Shown here in pieces: positions 50,258 through 59,235 of a stretch of DNA of 64,000 nt (the first letter of the stretch is position 1; the number at the start of each line of letters is the position of its first letter). Location: assembly GCA_002359215.1 (NCBI GenBank), contig DEMN01000006.1, positions 186,001-250,000 on the forward strand, written 5' to 3'. The DNA comes from Flavobacteriales bacterium UBA2669 (GTDB lineage: Bacteria > Bacteroidota > Bacteroidia > Flavobacteriales_E > Vicingaceae). The translations under genes and the position numbers were made by a program. Below the pieces are notes generated by a model. The model did no database searches, was not told the origin of the DNA, and saw only the letters and a program-made list of their open reading frames with translations.

Positions 50258-50737
50258 TTATTTTTTAAAAATGTATCGGGTAATAAAGATGCCATTACCA
50301 TCTTCTTTTCCTGCATCAGCTTCTACACCACTAACAACAGTTACTAACTCCCAGCCATTAGCAGCCATTTCATTTAATTTTGAAGTAATCATCGCATCGT
50401 TTGAAGCAACATTTTGGAAGTTTAATCCAACACCACTATAAAAGTTAAGCATTTTTGTTTCTGCTAATTCATCAACTTTAGCATCACTTCTTTTTATTTT
50501 ACCTTGTTCACTGTCTTTACCATCAGTTCTTCCGGTAGTAAAATGATGATGATTTACCTCTGTAAGGTTTTCAATAATTCTAGAACGACCAATACCCATT
50601 GGAACAATAGATTCGATACTGGTAATAATTTTAAATTGTGTTCCTGTTGCTCCATCTTGAGTTTTTGGAGTAAAACTAAATAAACCTGCGGTAACAAATG
50701 CACCAACTAAACTAGCAATAATTAAATTTTTTTTCAT
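50258..50737 (-). CDS. Exported DUF4177-like protein
   Basis: The 159-residue protein has a signal peptide (MKKNLIIASLVGAFVTAGLFSFTP). The C-terminal third contains LNEMAANGWELVTVVSGV...ITRYIFKK, which fits the DUF4177-like pattern of a helix, NxxGWELV strand and a final basic strand. Residues about 55-85 include a His-rich patch (EVNHHHFTTGRTDG) that might bind metal. The function is unknown. It has its own terminator; the gene upstream is the binding-protein-like one, 33 nt away. Confidence 0.7.
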   Translation of the reverse strand: MKKNLIIASLVGAFVTAGLFSFTPKTQDGATGTQFKIITSIESIVPMGIGRSRIIENLTEVNHHHFTTGRTDGKDSEQGKIKRSDAKVDELAETKMLNFYSGVGLNFQNVASNDAMITSKLNEMAANGWELVTVVSGVEADAGKEDGNGIFITRYIFKK

Positions 50738-50770
50738 GATTTTTATTTTTAAGTTAATATATAGATTTGA

Positions 50771-51577
50771 TTAAAGATTTTTTTGATTAGCAAATTTTAT
50801 TCCATTCCATAAATTAAAGAAGTAGGTCGGAGCATACTGTAATCGAGAGCCATACCACGAAAACATTTCGCCATCTACCAACATGATTTTGCTATTAGGA
50901 CATAAGCTTTTTAATTCAGCTATGTGCTTTTCTTTAAAAGGATAAGGTTCTGATGATAGCAAAATAAATTCAGGTTGTAGTTGTTGTATTTCAGTTTCAT
51001 TAATTTCAGGGTAACGTGTTTTGTTGCTCAATACATTTTTAAAACCACAATAATCCATTAAATGATGAATAATAGTGTCGTTTCCTACACTCATATAGGG
51101 TTTTTTCCAAATTAAATACAAAGCAGTATAGCGTTTAGTAAAATTGAATTGGTATTTTTCAAATTTTTGTTCGATAGTGTTAATTAACCTGCTAGCATTT
51201 TCATTTTTTTTAGTGATTTCGCCAATGGTTTTAATCATGTTGAGGCTATCTTTCAGCGTAGAAATGTCGCTTGTCCAAACAGGAAAAAGTTGTTGAAGAG
51301 CTTTAATTTCTGCTTCGGTATTTTCTTCTTTGTTGGCAATAATTAAATCTGGCTTAAGAGCTTTTATTTTCTCAATGTTCAGGTTTTTAGTGCCGCCAAT
51401 TCTTGTTTTGCTTCTAAACCATTTTTCGGGATGGACACAAAATTTAGTAATGCCAACTACTTCGTTTTCTAAACCCAAATCGTAAAGCAACTCTGTTTGT
51501 GAAGGTACCACACTAATAATTTTTTTGGGAGTGTTGGAGATTTCAATGGTATGGCTAATTTGATCGGTAAAAAGCAT
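50771..51577 (-). CDS. Helical-backbone metal-receptor protein (BtuF/TroA-like) without signal peptide
   Basis: The 268-residue protein has the class III binding-protein fold: KKIISVVPSQTELLYDLGLE (18-37) with GITKFCVHP, the link LKPDLIIANKEENTEAEIKAL, and second-lobe stretches YLIWKKPYMSVGNDTIIHHL and LSSEPYPFKEKHIAEL. This matches BtuF-like cobalamin/iron-chelate receptors. It lacks any signal peptide or lipobox, starting directly with MLFTDQISHTIEISN. It lies 2 nt after tilS, so the two are translationally coupled. No transporter permease is near. Its role is unclear: a cytosolic metal or corrinoid handler, or a remnant of a transport system. Confidence 0.8.
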   Translation of the reverse strand: MLFTDQISHTIEISNTPKKIISVVPSQTELLYDLGLENEVVGITKFCVHPEKWFRSKTRIGGTKNLNIEKIKALKPDLIIANKEENTEAEIKALQQLFPVWTSDISTLKDSLNMIKTIGEITKKNENASRLINTIEQKFEKYQFNFTKRYTALYLIWKKPYMSVGNDTIIHHLMDYCGFKNVLSNKTRYPEINETEIQQLQPEFILLSSEPYPFKEKHIAELKSLCPNSKIMLVDGEMFSWYGSRLQYAPTYFFNLWNGIKFANQKNL

Positions 51578-51579
51578 GA

Positions 51580-52902
51580 TTAATAGGTTTCTAAAAGCAA
51601 AATTGTTTTGGTGGTTGAATTAACTTTAAAGTTATTGTCTGTTCTGGAATTTACTACCCAAATAATGTTGTCATTTTTGTCGGTTAATAGCCAAGTTGTT
51701 TCTTTTTCAGGTATAGAAAATTTCTCATCAATAAAATAATCGCTCAATTTCTTTTTGCTTTTCATGCCAAATGGAGTAAAGCGGTCTCCTTCTTTCCATT
51801 TTCTAAAACACAAAGGAAAAGCAATTTTGACAGCATCTAAATAAGCAATGTTTTTGGCTGTTTTAAATGTAATATTTTCATTTTTAATTAATTCAAACTT
51901 AATATTTATAGGACTTTTGGAAAAATCATTGACGGTATTAATAATAATTGGTTCGGGTTGTTTTGCTGTTTTGGGAGAAAGCAATAAAAATGCTCTGTCT
52001 TTAATAAGTTGATGAGTAGTGGAGAAAAATTGCTTACCGGAATTTTTATCTAGTGAAAGCACAATTTGCTCGCAATCATCAAAATTAAAATGGTATGGTA
52101 ATAAAAAATAATACAAGTAAGTAGCTAATGGATGTAGCTGTTGTAAGTGTTCAATATTGATTTTAACAAGCTCTTTTTCAGTGGTAAAACAACGCTTTTT
52201 TTCTGCTTCAATTTTCTGCATTAAAATATTTTCAGTAGCCGAAAAATGTCTTGCAGTTTTATTAAGTGATTCAATAATATTAGGATTAATTTCAACAAGT
52301 TTGGGTAATACCTTATGCCTTATTTTATTACGAACATATTTTACAGAAGTATTACTTTGGTCTTCTCTGTAACTTATTTGGTATGTGAAAATATATTGCT
52401 GAATTTCATCAGAAGTAAAACAAAGTAAGGGACGAATGATATGGTTGTTTTTAGTTTTTATGCCGTGAAGTCCGCTTAATCCAGAGCCTTTGGTTAAGTT
52501 AATTAACATGGTTTCAGCTACATCATTTTGATGATGAGCGGTAGCGATAAAATGGTAATGATATGTGTTTTTTATTTCTTCAAACCAATTATAACGCAAT
52601 TCTCGGGCAGCCATTTGTGTTGAAATTTTATTTTTTTCGGCATATTCGGCTGTGTCAAACCTAATAGAATGGAAAGGAATATCGAGTTGTTGGCACGTTT
52701 GCTGAACAAAAAGTTCGTCCTCATCAGCAGCTTTATCTCTCAATTGAAAATTGCAATGAGCCACACCAATATTAAATTTAGCAGCTACAAATAAATGTAG
52801 CATTGCCATAGAGTCTTTTCCGCCACTTACCGCCAATAAAATTTTATCTGTTGGTTGAAACAGTCGATTACTCTTGATATGATTTTGAAATGCGCTTAAC
52901 AT
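51580..52902 (-). CDS. tilS: tRNA(Ile)-lysidine synthase
   Basis: TilS attaches lysine to C34 of tRNA(Ile) with the CAU anticodon, so that it reads AUA and is charged with isoleucine. The PP-loop is ILLAVSGGKDSMAMLHLF (SGGKDS at 26-31), followed by GVAHCNFQLR and ATAHHQNDVAETMLINLTKGSGLSGL, the ATP-pyrophosphatase core. The C-terminal TilS domain (about 345-440; FRKWKEGDRFTPFGMKSKKKLSDYF) is typical and completes the length of 440 aa. Essential in bacteria. It is separated from the radical SAM gene by 47 nt and coupled to the binding-protein-like gene by a 2-nt gap. Confidence 0.96.
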   Translation of the reverse strand: MLSAFQNHIKSNRLFQPTDKILLAVSGGKDSMAMLHLFVAAKFNIGVAHCNFQLRDKAADEDELFVQQTCQQLDIPFHSIRFDTAEYAEKNKISTQMAARELRYNWFEEIKNTYHYHFIATAHHQNDVAETMLINLTKGSGLSGLHGIKTKNNHIIRPLLCFTSDEIQQYIFTYQISYREDQSNTSVKYVRNKIRHKVLPKLVEINPNIIESLNKTARHFSATENILMQKIEAEKKRCFTTEKELVKINIEHLQQLHPLATYLYYFLLPYHFNFDDCEQIVLSLDKNSGKQFFSTTHQLIKDRAFLLLSPKTAKQPEPIIINTVNDFSKSPINIKFELIKNENITFKTAKNIAYLDAVKIAFPLCFRKWKEGDRFTPFGMKSKKKLSDYFIDEKFSIPEKETTWLLTDKNDNIIWVVNSRTDNNFKVNSTTKTILLLETY

Positions 52903-52949
52903 ACAGTAATGTAAAATTAGATTTTTACGATTAAGAAAAAAATAATCTG

Positions 52950-54812
52950 TTATTTTAAAAAAGAGGCAATTAAATTATTGGGATGAGTGGTTGGCATAAT
53001 TTCAAAATCAAACCATTCTTGTAAAGGGACATCAAAGCCAAGTCCGTTTAAATAATTTTGTAAAGCAAGATTTAAACCATCGCTATATTGTTTATGATTG
53101 GCTCCAAGAGGGTCTTCGTGATACAAATCGTTTTGAGCAAACCCTTTAAACTTAGGGCCAACTATTTTAATTTCATAATTCTCAGGGTTTTTGCCAATAG
53201 GGCTGTGAGCAGTGGTGGTAAATAAGTGCCAAAACGCTGATTGAATACAGTTGTTTTCAAATAATTGTCTAACAATTTCAAGGGAGTCTATAGTTTCTTG
53301 ATCTGTTTCTGTTGGAAAGCCATACATTAAATAGGCATGAACCATAATGTTGTTTTCTGCAAATGAATTGGTAATTCTTGCCACTTGAGCAATGTCAACG
53401 CCTTTTTTCATTTTCTCTAATAACCTGTCAGAGGCTACTTCTAAACCGCCTGTTACAGCTATGCACCCCGACTTTGCTAAAAGAGCACACAATTCAGGAG
53501 TAAATGTTTTTTCAAAACGAATATTAGTCCACCAAGTAATATATACTTTTCTTTTTAGTAATTCTTCGGCTAAAGCTCTAAGCATTTTGGGTGGAGCAGC
53601 CTCATCCACAAAATGAAAACCATAAGTACCCGTTTCTGCAATTATCTTTTCAATTTTATCAACCAAATCTTCAGCGGTAGTATTTTGGTAATTCGCAATG
53701 TAATCTAAATTAACATCGCAAAAAGTACATTGTTTCCAATAACAACCATGAGCAACGGTTAATTTATTCCACTTTCCATCTGTCCACAATCGGTGCATGG
53801 GATTCATCACATCTAAAAATGACAAATAACTATGAAGTGGTAAATCGGCATAACTTGGTGCGGGTAAATTGCTGTGATGAAAAATAGTATTAGGTGTCTT
53901 ATTTTGATAGACTACTTTTTCATTTTCAAGGATGTAGGTTCTTTCTAATTCTTCTTTAGTTATTATTTTATCAAGGTATTCGCAAAGTTTTAATAGCGGA
54001 CCTTCACCATCATTTAAGGTAATAAAATCAACATAATTAAAAATTCGAGTATCGGTTAAGGAGAGTAATTCGGTATTACAATAACCACCTCCAAAAGCAA
54101 TTTTTGTTTTTTTAGCATGTTTTTTTATAAATTGAGCACAACGCAGTGCAGCGAATAGGTTTCCGGGAAAAGGAATAGTAAAACAAACTAGATCCGGTTG
54201 GTATTCTTCTAATTTACCAGTTATAAGTAATAGCAATTGATCTTCTATAATGGTGGTTTCAAAAGAAAGGTATTCATCAATTTCATCAAAACTACTTGCT
54301 GCTGTTGCAATTTGTTCGGCATAGCGTGTAAAAGAAAAGAACTCATCTATATTGGATTTAATAAAATCGCCTAATTCTTCAATGAAAAGTGTGGCCAAAT
54401 GCTTGGCTTTATCTATGATGCCTAAATTTCCGAAACCATATTCAAATTCTTCTTCGTTTAAATTGGTGCTTCGGTGAGCTTTAGGTAAAAAATTACTTTG
54501 TAACATTTGGTAAGCAGCAGTAACCTCATGTTGTTGTAAAAAATGAATAACTCGATCTACTTTTTGTATATAATCTTCTCGTTGGTCATATACCATCGGA
54601 AATGCTATTTCTTCATTACTTTTTTCAACTTCTTTAAAGAGATGAGCAATAAAGTCTTTTGTAAAAATTTTGGTAAACAGTTCTATACTTAAATCACACT
54701 GATTTGTCTGAACACCTTTACTATCTAAAAATCCTTTTAAGTAAGTGGTAGCAGGATAACTGGTGTTGAGTTGTGTAAATGGTGGTGTAACTAATAAAAC
54801 TTTTGTTTTCAT
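52950..54812 (-). CDS. B12-binding-domain radical SAM protein
   Basis: The 620-residue enzyme has an N-terminal cobalamin-binding-type Rossmann part (about 1-280; VCFTIPFPGNLFAAL, IAFGGGYCNTELL) and a radical SAM barrel (about 345-560). The [4Fe-4S] cysteines are C357, C362 and C365 in GCYWKQCTFCD, spaced CX4CX2C, a spacing seen in B12-dependent members rather than CX3CX2C. The barrel continues with GFHFVDEAAPP and VTGGLEVASDRLL. The C-terminus is unique. Members methylate unactivated carbons or do related chemistry; the substrate here is unknown. It diverges from the metallo-beta-lactamase-fold gene over an inverted repeat. Confidence 0.9.
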   Translation of the reverse strand: MKTKVLLVTPPFTQLNTSYPATTYLKGFLDSKGVQTNQCDLSIELFTKIFTKDFIAHLFKEVEKSNEEIAFPMVYDQREDYIQKVDRVIHFLQQHEVTAAYQMLQSNFLPKAHRSTNLNEEEFEYGFGNLGIIDKAKHLATLFIEELGDFIKSNIDEFFSFTRYAEQIATAASSFDEIDEYLSFETTIIEDQLLLLITGKLEEYQPDLVCFTIPFPGNLFAALRCAQFIKKHAKKTKIAFGGGYCNTELLSLTDTRIFNYVDFITLNDGEGPLLKLCEYLDKIITKEELERTYILENEKVVYQNKTPNTIFHHSNLPAPSYADLPLHSYLSFLDVMNPMHRLWTDGKWNKLTVAHGCYWKQCTFCDVNLDYIANYQNTTAEDLVDKIEKIIAETGTYGFHFVDEAAPPKMLRALAEELLKRKVYITWWTNIRFEKTFTPELCALLAKSGCIAVTGGLEVASDRLLEKMKKGVDIAQVARITNSFAENNIMVHAYLMYGFPTETDQETIDSLEIVRQLFENNCIQSAFWHLFTTTAHSPIGKNPENYEIKIVGPKFKGFAQNDLYHEDPLGANHKQYSDGLNLALQNYLNGLGFDVPLQEWFDFEIMPTTHPNNLIASFLK

Positions 54813-54863
54813 GGGATAAAATTAGATTTTTCCGACTAAGAAAAAAACAATCTTTGATTTTCT

Positions 54864-54902
54864 AATTAGTCAAAATTTATTTTCAAAATCAATTGACTAA
54901 TT
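54864..54902. promoter_or_regulatory. Inverted repeat between divergent radical SAM and MBL-fold genes
   Basis: AATTAGTCAA (54864-54873) and TTGACTAATT (54893-54902) are perfect 10-bp arms 19 nt apart, about two helical turns between centres of the half sites. It may be a shared operator for a dimeric regulator. Confidence 0.4.
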
Positions 54903-54931
54903 TTATCCTTTAAAACACATAAAAAAATATC

Positions 54932-55771
54932 ATGAAAATATATCCATTAAACACAGGGAGTTTTAAGTTAGATGGCGGTGCTATGTTTGGAGTGGTGCCA
55001 AAATCATTGTGGCAAAGAACTAATCCGGCAGACGAAAATAACATGTGTAGCTGGAGTATGCGTTGTATGTTGATAGAAGATGGCGATAGACTAATGATTA
55101 TTGATAACGGCATGGGTAACAAGCAAGATGAAAAGTTTTTCGGACATTATTATTTACATGGAAATGATTCGTTAGAAGGAAATCTTAAAAAATTAGGCTT
55201 TCATCCTGATGATGTTACAGATGTTTTTCTTACCCATTTGCATTTCGACCATTGCGGTGGCGGAGTAAAATGGAATGCTGATAGAACCAAATATGAAGCT
55301 ACTTTTAAAAATGCTACTTATTGGAGTAATAGTCGCCATTGGGAGTGGGCTACCGTACCTAATCAGCGTGAAAAAGCTTCTTTTTTGAAAGAAAATATTA
55401 TTCCTATGATGGAATTTGGTCAACTGAAGTTTATTGATAAAGAAGGTTTTGATTATTTTGACATTTTATTGGCAGACGGACATACCGATGCTCAAATGAT
55501 TCCGCATATTAATTATCAAGGAAAAAAAGTAGTTTTTATGGCGGATTTATTACCTTCTGTAGGACATATTCCTTTGCCTTATGTAATGGGTTACGATACT
55601 CGTCCGTTATTGACCTTAGATGAAAAAGCTAAGTTTTTAAAAGAAGCTGCTGACAAAGAATACATCTTATTTTTAGAGCACGATTCAGTAAATGAATGTT
55701 GCACCGTTCAGCATACCGAAAAAGGTGTGCGTTTAAAAGAAACTTTCAGATTTGATGAGCTTTTTAGCTAG
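54932..55771 (+). CDS. Metallo-beta-lactamase-fold hydrolase
   Basis: The 279-residue protein contains the metal-binding signature THLHFDH (101-107) with H102, H104, D106 and H107, and later H-rich positions such as LADGHTDAQMIPH and LFLEHDSV that complete the two-zinc site. It has no signal peptide and so is cytoplasmic. The family covers lactonases, thiolesterases, RNA-processing enzymes and others; the closest overall feel is to AHL-lactonase/quorum-quenching-type or glyoxalase II-like MBL proteins, but I cannot settle it. Its 3' end overlaps the next ORF by 20 nt. Confidence 0.88.
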   Translation: MKIYPLNTGSFKLDGGAMFGVVPKSLWQRTNPADENNMCSWSMRCMLIEDGDRLMIIDNGMGNKQDEKFFGHYYLHGNDSLEGNLKKLGFHPDDVTDVFLTHLHFDHCGGGVKWNADRTKYEATFKNATYWSNSRHWEWATVPNQREKASFLKENIIPMMEFGQLKFIDKEGFDYFDILLADGHTDAQMIPHINYQGKKVVFMADLLPSVGHIPLPYVMGYDTRPLLTLDEKAKFLKEAADKEYILFLEHDSVNECCTVQHTEKGVRLKETFRFDELFS

Positions 55772-56561
55772 AAATATAGCAATAATTGCCCTTGTTTTTT
55801 TAGCGAATATATTTTGCTGTCAATTATTTTCTCAAGGGACAACAGTTTTTATAGATGCAGAAGAGCAAGTGTTGTTTCAATTGTCAGTAAATGAAAAAAA
55901 ACAAACTGAAGACTATGTTTCAAAAGTTCAGATAGTTGGATTGGTTAAGCAACAGAACTACAAGCTTACCTTTAATTTTAAAGATGACACCCTTCAACAT
56001 ACGACTAACATTTATGTTTTGGAAGGTGGTGTTTCTCAGCATTATCTATTAAAAAATAATAAATTGGAGTTGCTAAAAGTGTTGTTTCCTCCACATCAAC
56101 AGCAAGTGGATAGTTCGGTTTTTACTATTCAACTAACCCAAATAATAGTAGCTGTAATTCCTGAAACAAAAGATACAATTGAAATGGAAAAAGATTCATT
56201 AGCTCAAAAAGTTCCTTTTGATGATTATTATCGAATGCCTGATTATGAAGGAGAAGTTGGTTGTCCGTGGCCGCTTAAAGATGAAGAGTTAAATGAGGTG
56301 AAATTAAAAATTAACAACCTAAGCATTGACGATAGAAAAATAGATGTTTATAGCGATTTTAGGCAATCTGAACTAGATTTTTGTATAACTGTAGAACAGC
56401 TTAGGAGCATAGTGATTTTGTTTGAGTACGATGAATTTAAAATGGAAATTGTAAAAAATTCATACCCATTTATTTATGATAAAGATAATATATTACTTTT
56501 GGAAAAAGATTTTAGTTATCAAAATTCCTTTGATGAATTAAAAAAACAACTTGGCATTTAA
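55752..56561 (+). CDS. DUF4476 protein, signal peptide form
   Basis: The 269-residue product has an N-terminal hydrophobic signal (ARNIAIIALVFLANIFCC, probably a signal peptide cut near LFSQ). Residues about 25-120 form a beta-rich domain. The C-terminal part (about 165-269; CPWPLKDEELNEVKLKINN, IDVYSDFRQSELDFCITVEQL, FEYDEFKMEIVKNSYPFIYD) is the helical DUF4476 domain, common in Bacteroidota and of unknown function. Its start overlaps the MBL gene by 20 nt. It is a relative of the next gene; the two share the domain order and pattern of the C-terminal helices. Confidence 0.8.
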   Translation: MMSFLARNIAIIALVFLANIFCCQLFSQGTTVFIDAEEQVLFQLSVNEKKQTEDYVSKVQIVGLVKQQNYKLTFNFKDDTLQHTTNIYVLEGGVSQHYLLKNNKLELLKVLFPPHQQQVDSSVFTIQLTQIIVAVIPETKDTIEMEKDSLAQKVPFDDYYRMPDYEGEVGCPWPLKDEELNEVKLKINNLSIDDRKIDVYSDFRQSELDFCITVEQLRSIVILFEYDEFKMEIVKNSYPFIYDKDNILLLEKDFSYQNSFDELKKQLGI

Positions 56562-56603
56562 CTTGCTAAGAGCGAACACAATATTAATTTAAAAAGAAAA
56601 ACG

Positions 56604-57620
56604 ATGAAAAAATTTTTATTATTTACAGCTATTATATTAGGCGCATATGTAGCTCAAGCACAAAATTGCAATGTTGTATTTTTTAATCAAGATGGTTCAA
56701 GATTTCAAGTAGTATTAAATGGTGTATTACAAAACATAAATTTTGAAACTAATGTAAAAGTAACCGATTTAAAATTCGAAGGAAGTTATAAAGTAACCGT
56801 TATTTTTGAGAACAATCAGTTTGCTTCTGTTACTAAATCTATTTATATGATGGATAACAATACAGAGTATTCATTTGAGATTAAGAAAAATAAAAAAGGA
56901 GAATATGTAATGCGTCCGAGTGGAATGGTTGCCATAGCTCAATCTCCTGCTGCTCCACAACAGTCTGTAGTTTCGTATTCAACAACACCACCTACTGCTC
57001 CGGCAGCAACAACCACTACTACTGTTCAGCCACAGGCAACAACTGATGTTGTGGTAACGGAAACTGTAACTACCACTACAACTGTTGATCCTGCTAATCA
57101 AGAAAATATATCGGTAGGAATGAATGTTGGTGGGGTAGGAATGAATGTAAATGTAAGTGTAAATGATGGTGGAATGAATACAGGAACAAATGTACAAACA
57201 ACATCGTCTCAAACCGTTACTACCACTACGGTAACATCAAGCTCAACCAGTTCAGGAAATTATAATGATGGAATGACAACCAATCCTGTTCATGAGCCAG
57301 TTCCTGTTGAAGCCACTCCAACGGGTTGTTACCAAGCTATTCCTTCATCAGATTTTAGTGCAGGAAAAGCTTCAGTAGAAAAACAATCTTTTGCAGATAC
57401 CAAATTGAAAGTTGCCAAAACATTTACCAAAAACAACTGTCTTTCTGTAAAACAGGTAAAAGAAATAATGACTTTATTTAGCTTTGAAGAAACAAAATTT
57501 GAATACGCTAAATTTGCTTACGACTTTTGTGTTGATAAAAAGAACTACTACCAATTAAGTGATGATTTTACTTTTTCTACCACTGTAGATGAATTCAACG
57601 AATTTATAGAAAGTAAGTAA
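56604..57620 (+). CDS. DUF4476 protein with Thr/Val-rich linker
   Basis: The 338-residue protein has a signal peptide (MKKFLLFTAIILGAYVAQA), a beta-rich domain (about 20-110; CNVVFFNQDGSRFQVVLNGV), a low-complexity linker of Thr, Val, Ser, Pro and Gln (about 120-235, with TTTTTV and MNVGGVGMNVNVSVN), and a C-terminal DUF4476 domain (about 245-338; FADTKLKVAKTFTKNNCLSV, LFSFEETKFEYAKFAYDFC). It resembles the preceding gene and lies 42 nt after it, so the pair likely arose by tandem duplication. The linker suggests a surface or periplasmic spacer. Function unknown. It is closed by a 38-bp palindromic terminator. Confidence 0.83.
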   Translation: MKKFLLFTAIILGAYVAQAQNCNVVFFNQDGSRFQVVLNGVLQNINFETNVKVTDLKFEGSYKVTVIFENNQFASVTKSIYMMDNNTEYSFEIKKNKKGEYVMRPSGMVAIAQSPAAPQQSVVSYSTTPPTAPAATTTTTVQPQATTDVVVTETVTTTTTVDPANQENISVGMNVGGVGMNVNVSVNDGGMNTGTNVQTTSSQTVTTTTVTSSSTSSGNYNDGMTTNPVHEPVPVEATPTGCYQAIPSSDFSAGKASVEKQSFADTKLKVAKTFTKNNCLSVKQVKEIMTLFSFEETKFEYAKFAYDFCVDKKNYYQLSDDFTFSTTVDEFNEFIESK

Positions 57621-57640
57621 ATAATGATTTGTAACTAATT

Positions 57641-57678
57641 AAAAACAGCCACTTTAATTAATTAAAGTGGCTGTTTTT
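57641..57678. terminator. Perfect 38-bp palindromic terminator after the DUF4476 pair
   Basis: Two 19-nt arms (for example AAAAACAGCCACTTTAATT) are exact reverse complements, with T-run at the 3' side, 20 nt past the stop. Confidence 0.8.
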
Positions 57679-57784
57679 AGTTTATTATTTTCTATGCTTT
57701 GCGTCTTTGCTGTTAAAGTGCCAAGTGAACAACAAATCTCAAAAAAAGCTAATCCTAATCATAAATTCAATTAATTTCGCACTT

Positions 57785-57792
57785 TAACTTTG
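57785..57792 (+). promoter_or_regulatory. Proline dehydrogenase promoter -7 element
   Basis: TAACTTTG fits TAnnTTTG, 20 nt before the ATG. The dyad seen at pruA is not repeated here. Confidence 0.5.
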
Positions 57793-57812
57793 AAGATACT
57801 TTTTAGCGTAAG

Positions 57813-58976
57813 ATGGATTTTAATAATACAGAAATAGCATTTGCCGGAAAATCAAATGCAGATTTAAAAAGAAGTTATTGGTTGTTTAAAATCATAGCTT
57901 GGAATTGGTTGATAAAAATTGGTCCTACGATGCTTAAAGTTTTTATGCCCTTATATTTTCCAATTCCTATTATTAGAGCCACCATTTTTAAACACTTTTG
58001 TGGAGGAGAAAGTATTGAGGAAACAGTGTCAACCACACAGGAGTTGGCTAAGTTAAATGTAAAAACCATTTTAGATTATTCCGTTGAGGGAGAACAACTC
58101 GATAGTGTTTTTGACGCTAATATATTAGAAACATTAACAAGTATTGAGAAAGCATCTATCAATAAAAATATACCTTTTGCGGTTTTTAAACCTACAGGTT
58201 TCGGGAGGTTTGAGTTGTTGGAAAAAGTAAATGCTAAAAAACAACTGACTGTTCAGGAAAAAGATGAATTTGAAAGATTTAAAAACAGAGTAGATACGCT
58301 TTGTCAGGCCGCTTTTAATGCTAATGTGCCTGTTTTTATAGATGCAGAAGAAACCTGGATTCAAAACCCTGTGGATGAGTTAGCTTTGGAAATGATGCGT
58401 AAGTACAACAAAGAAAAAGCCATTGTTTATAATACTGCTCAGCTTTACAGGTGGGATAGAATTGCTTATATTAAAGAATTGGTAGCTATTGCTAAAAATG
58501 AGGGTTTTATTATTGGGTTAAAGTTAGTGAGAGGAGCATACATTGAAAAAGAAAGAGAAAGAGCTGCTGCAATGAATTACGAAGATCCTATGCAAAAAAC
58601 CAAAGAAGATACCGATAGAGATTATGACCTTGCTCAAAAAATTTGTGTAGAAAATATTGATGTGATTTCTTTTTGCAGTGGTACGCACAATGAAAAAAGT
58701 GCTTTGTATTTATTGGACTTAATGAAGGAACACAACATTGCTAAAGATGATGCACGAATTTATTTCGCTCAATTATTAGGAATGAGTAACCACATCAGCA
58801 ATAATTTAGCGAAAGCATCTTATAATGTCGCTAAATATGTGCCTTATGGTCCTGTAAAAGATGTTACGCCATACCTTATCCGAAGAGCAGAAGAAAACAC
58901 TTCCATCTCTGGACAAACAGGAAGAGAACTGCAGCTCATCCAAAAAGAATTGGAGAGGAGAAGAAGGGAGGTTTGA
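57813..58976 (+). CDS. Proline dehydrogenase
   Basis: The enzyme oxidises proline to pyrroline-5-carboxylate with FAD, feeding electrons to quinone. The 387-residue protein is the stand-alone type. The beta/alpha-barrel shows VKTILDYSVEG, FAVFKPTGFGRFELL, the flavin-binding stretch GLKLVRGAYIEKERERA (235-251) and FCSGTHN. The C-terminal helix YLIRRAEENTSISGQTGREL holds the Arg pair that binds the proline carboxylate. It works with PruA at 17.2 kb, which takes its product to glutamate. Genes for the two steps are unlinked. It carries its own promoter and a weak hairpin after the stop. Confidence 0.96.
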   Translation: MDFNNTEIAFAGKSNADLKRSYWLFKIIAWNWLIKIGPTMLKVFMPLYFPIPIIRATIFKHFCGGESIEETVSTTQELAKLNVKTILDYSVEGEQLDSVFDANILETLTSIEKASINKNIPFAVFKPTGFGRFELLEKVNAKKQLTVQEKDEFERFKNRVDTLCQAAFNANVPVFIDAEETWIQNPVDELALEMMRKYNKEKAIVYNTAQLYRWDRIAYIKELVAIAKNEGFIIGLKLVRGAYIEKERERAAAMNYEDPMQKTKEDTDRDYDLAQKICVENIDVISFCSGTHNEKSALYLLDLMKEHNIAKDDARIYFAQLLGMSNHISNNLAKASYNVAKYVPYGPVKDVTPYLIRRAEENTSISGQTGRELQLIQKELERRRREV

Positions 58977-58999
58977 AATTTCAATATTTTTACTAATAA

Positions 59000-59012
59000 G
59001 CTCCAACGGAGC
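59000..59012 (+). terminator. Weak hairpin after proline dehydrogenase
   Basis: GCTCC-aac-GGAGC, 23 nt past the stop codon, followed by ATAATTTTCTT. A short stem with a poor T-run. Confidence 0.4.
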
Positions 59013-59133
59013 ATAATTTTCTTAAATCAGGCTGATAGGTCTGATTACTAAGTTCAAGGGATTAGAGTATTTAATCAACAAACAATTTCTCATAAATCAA
59101 TTTAAATAATCAATTTTTTATGAGATAGAATAG

Positions 59134-59141
59134 TATCTTTG
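59134..59141 (+). promoter_or_regulatory. ricT-gldH promoter -7 element
   Basis: TATCTTTG fits TAnnTTTG, 94 nt before the ATG. Just upstream, CTCATAAA (59089-59096) and TTTATGAG (59117-59124) form an inverted repeat that covers the -33 region. Confidence 0.5.
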
Positions 59142-59235
59142 TTACATCTTTTTTTTAAGGATAAAAGAGACAATATGTTCAATTTGCTGACAATATGCAA
59201 TGAACTTTTAAATATAACGTAACAAATTAATATAT

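Noticed and set aside
54910..55122. Minus-strand ORF of 70 codons over the start of the MBL-fold gene
   Set aside because: It lies opposite a clear metallo-hydrolase and has no coding features of its own.
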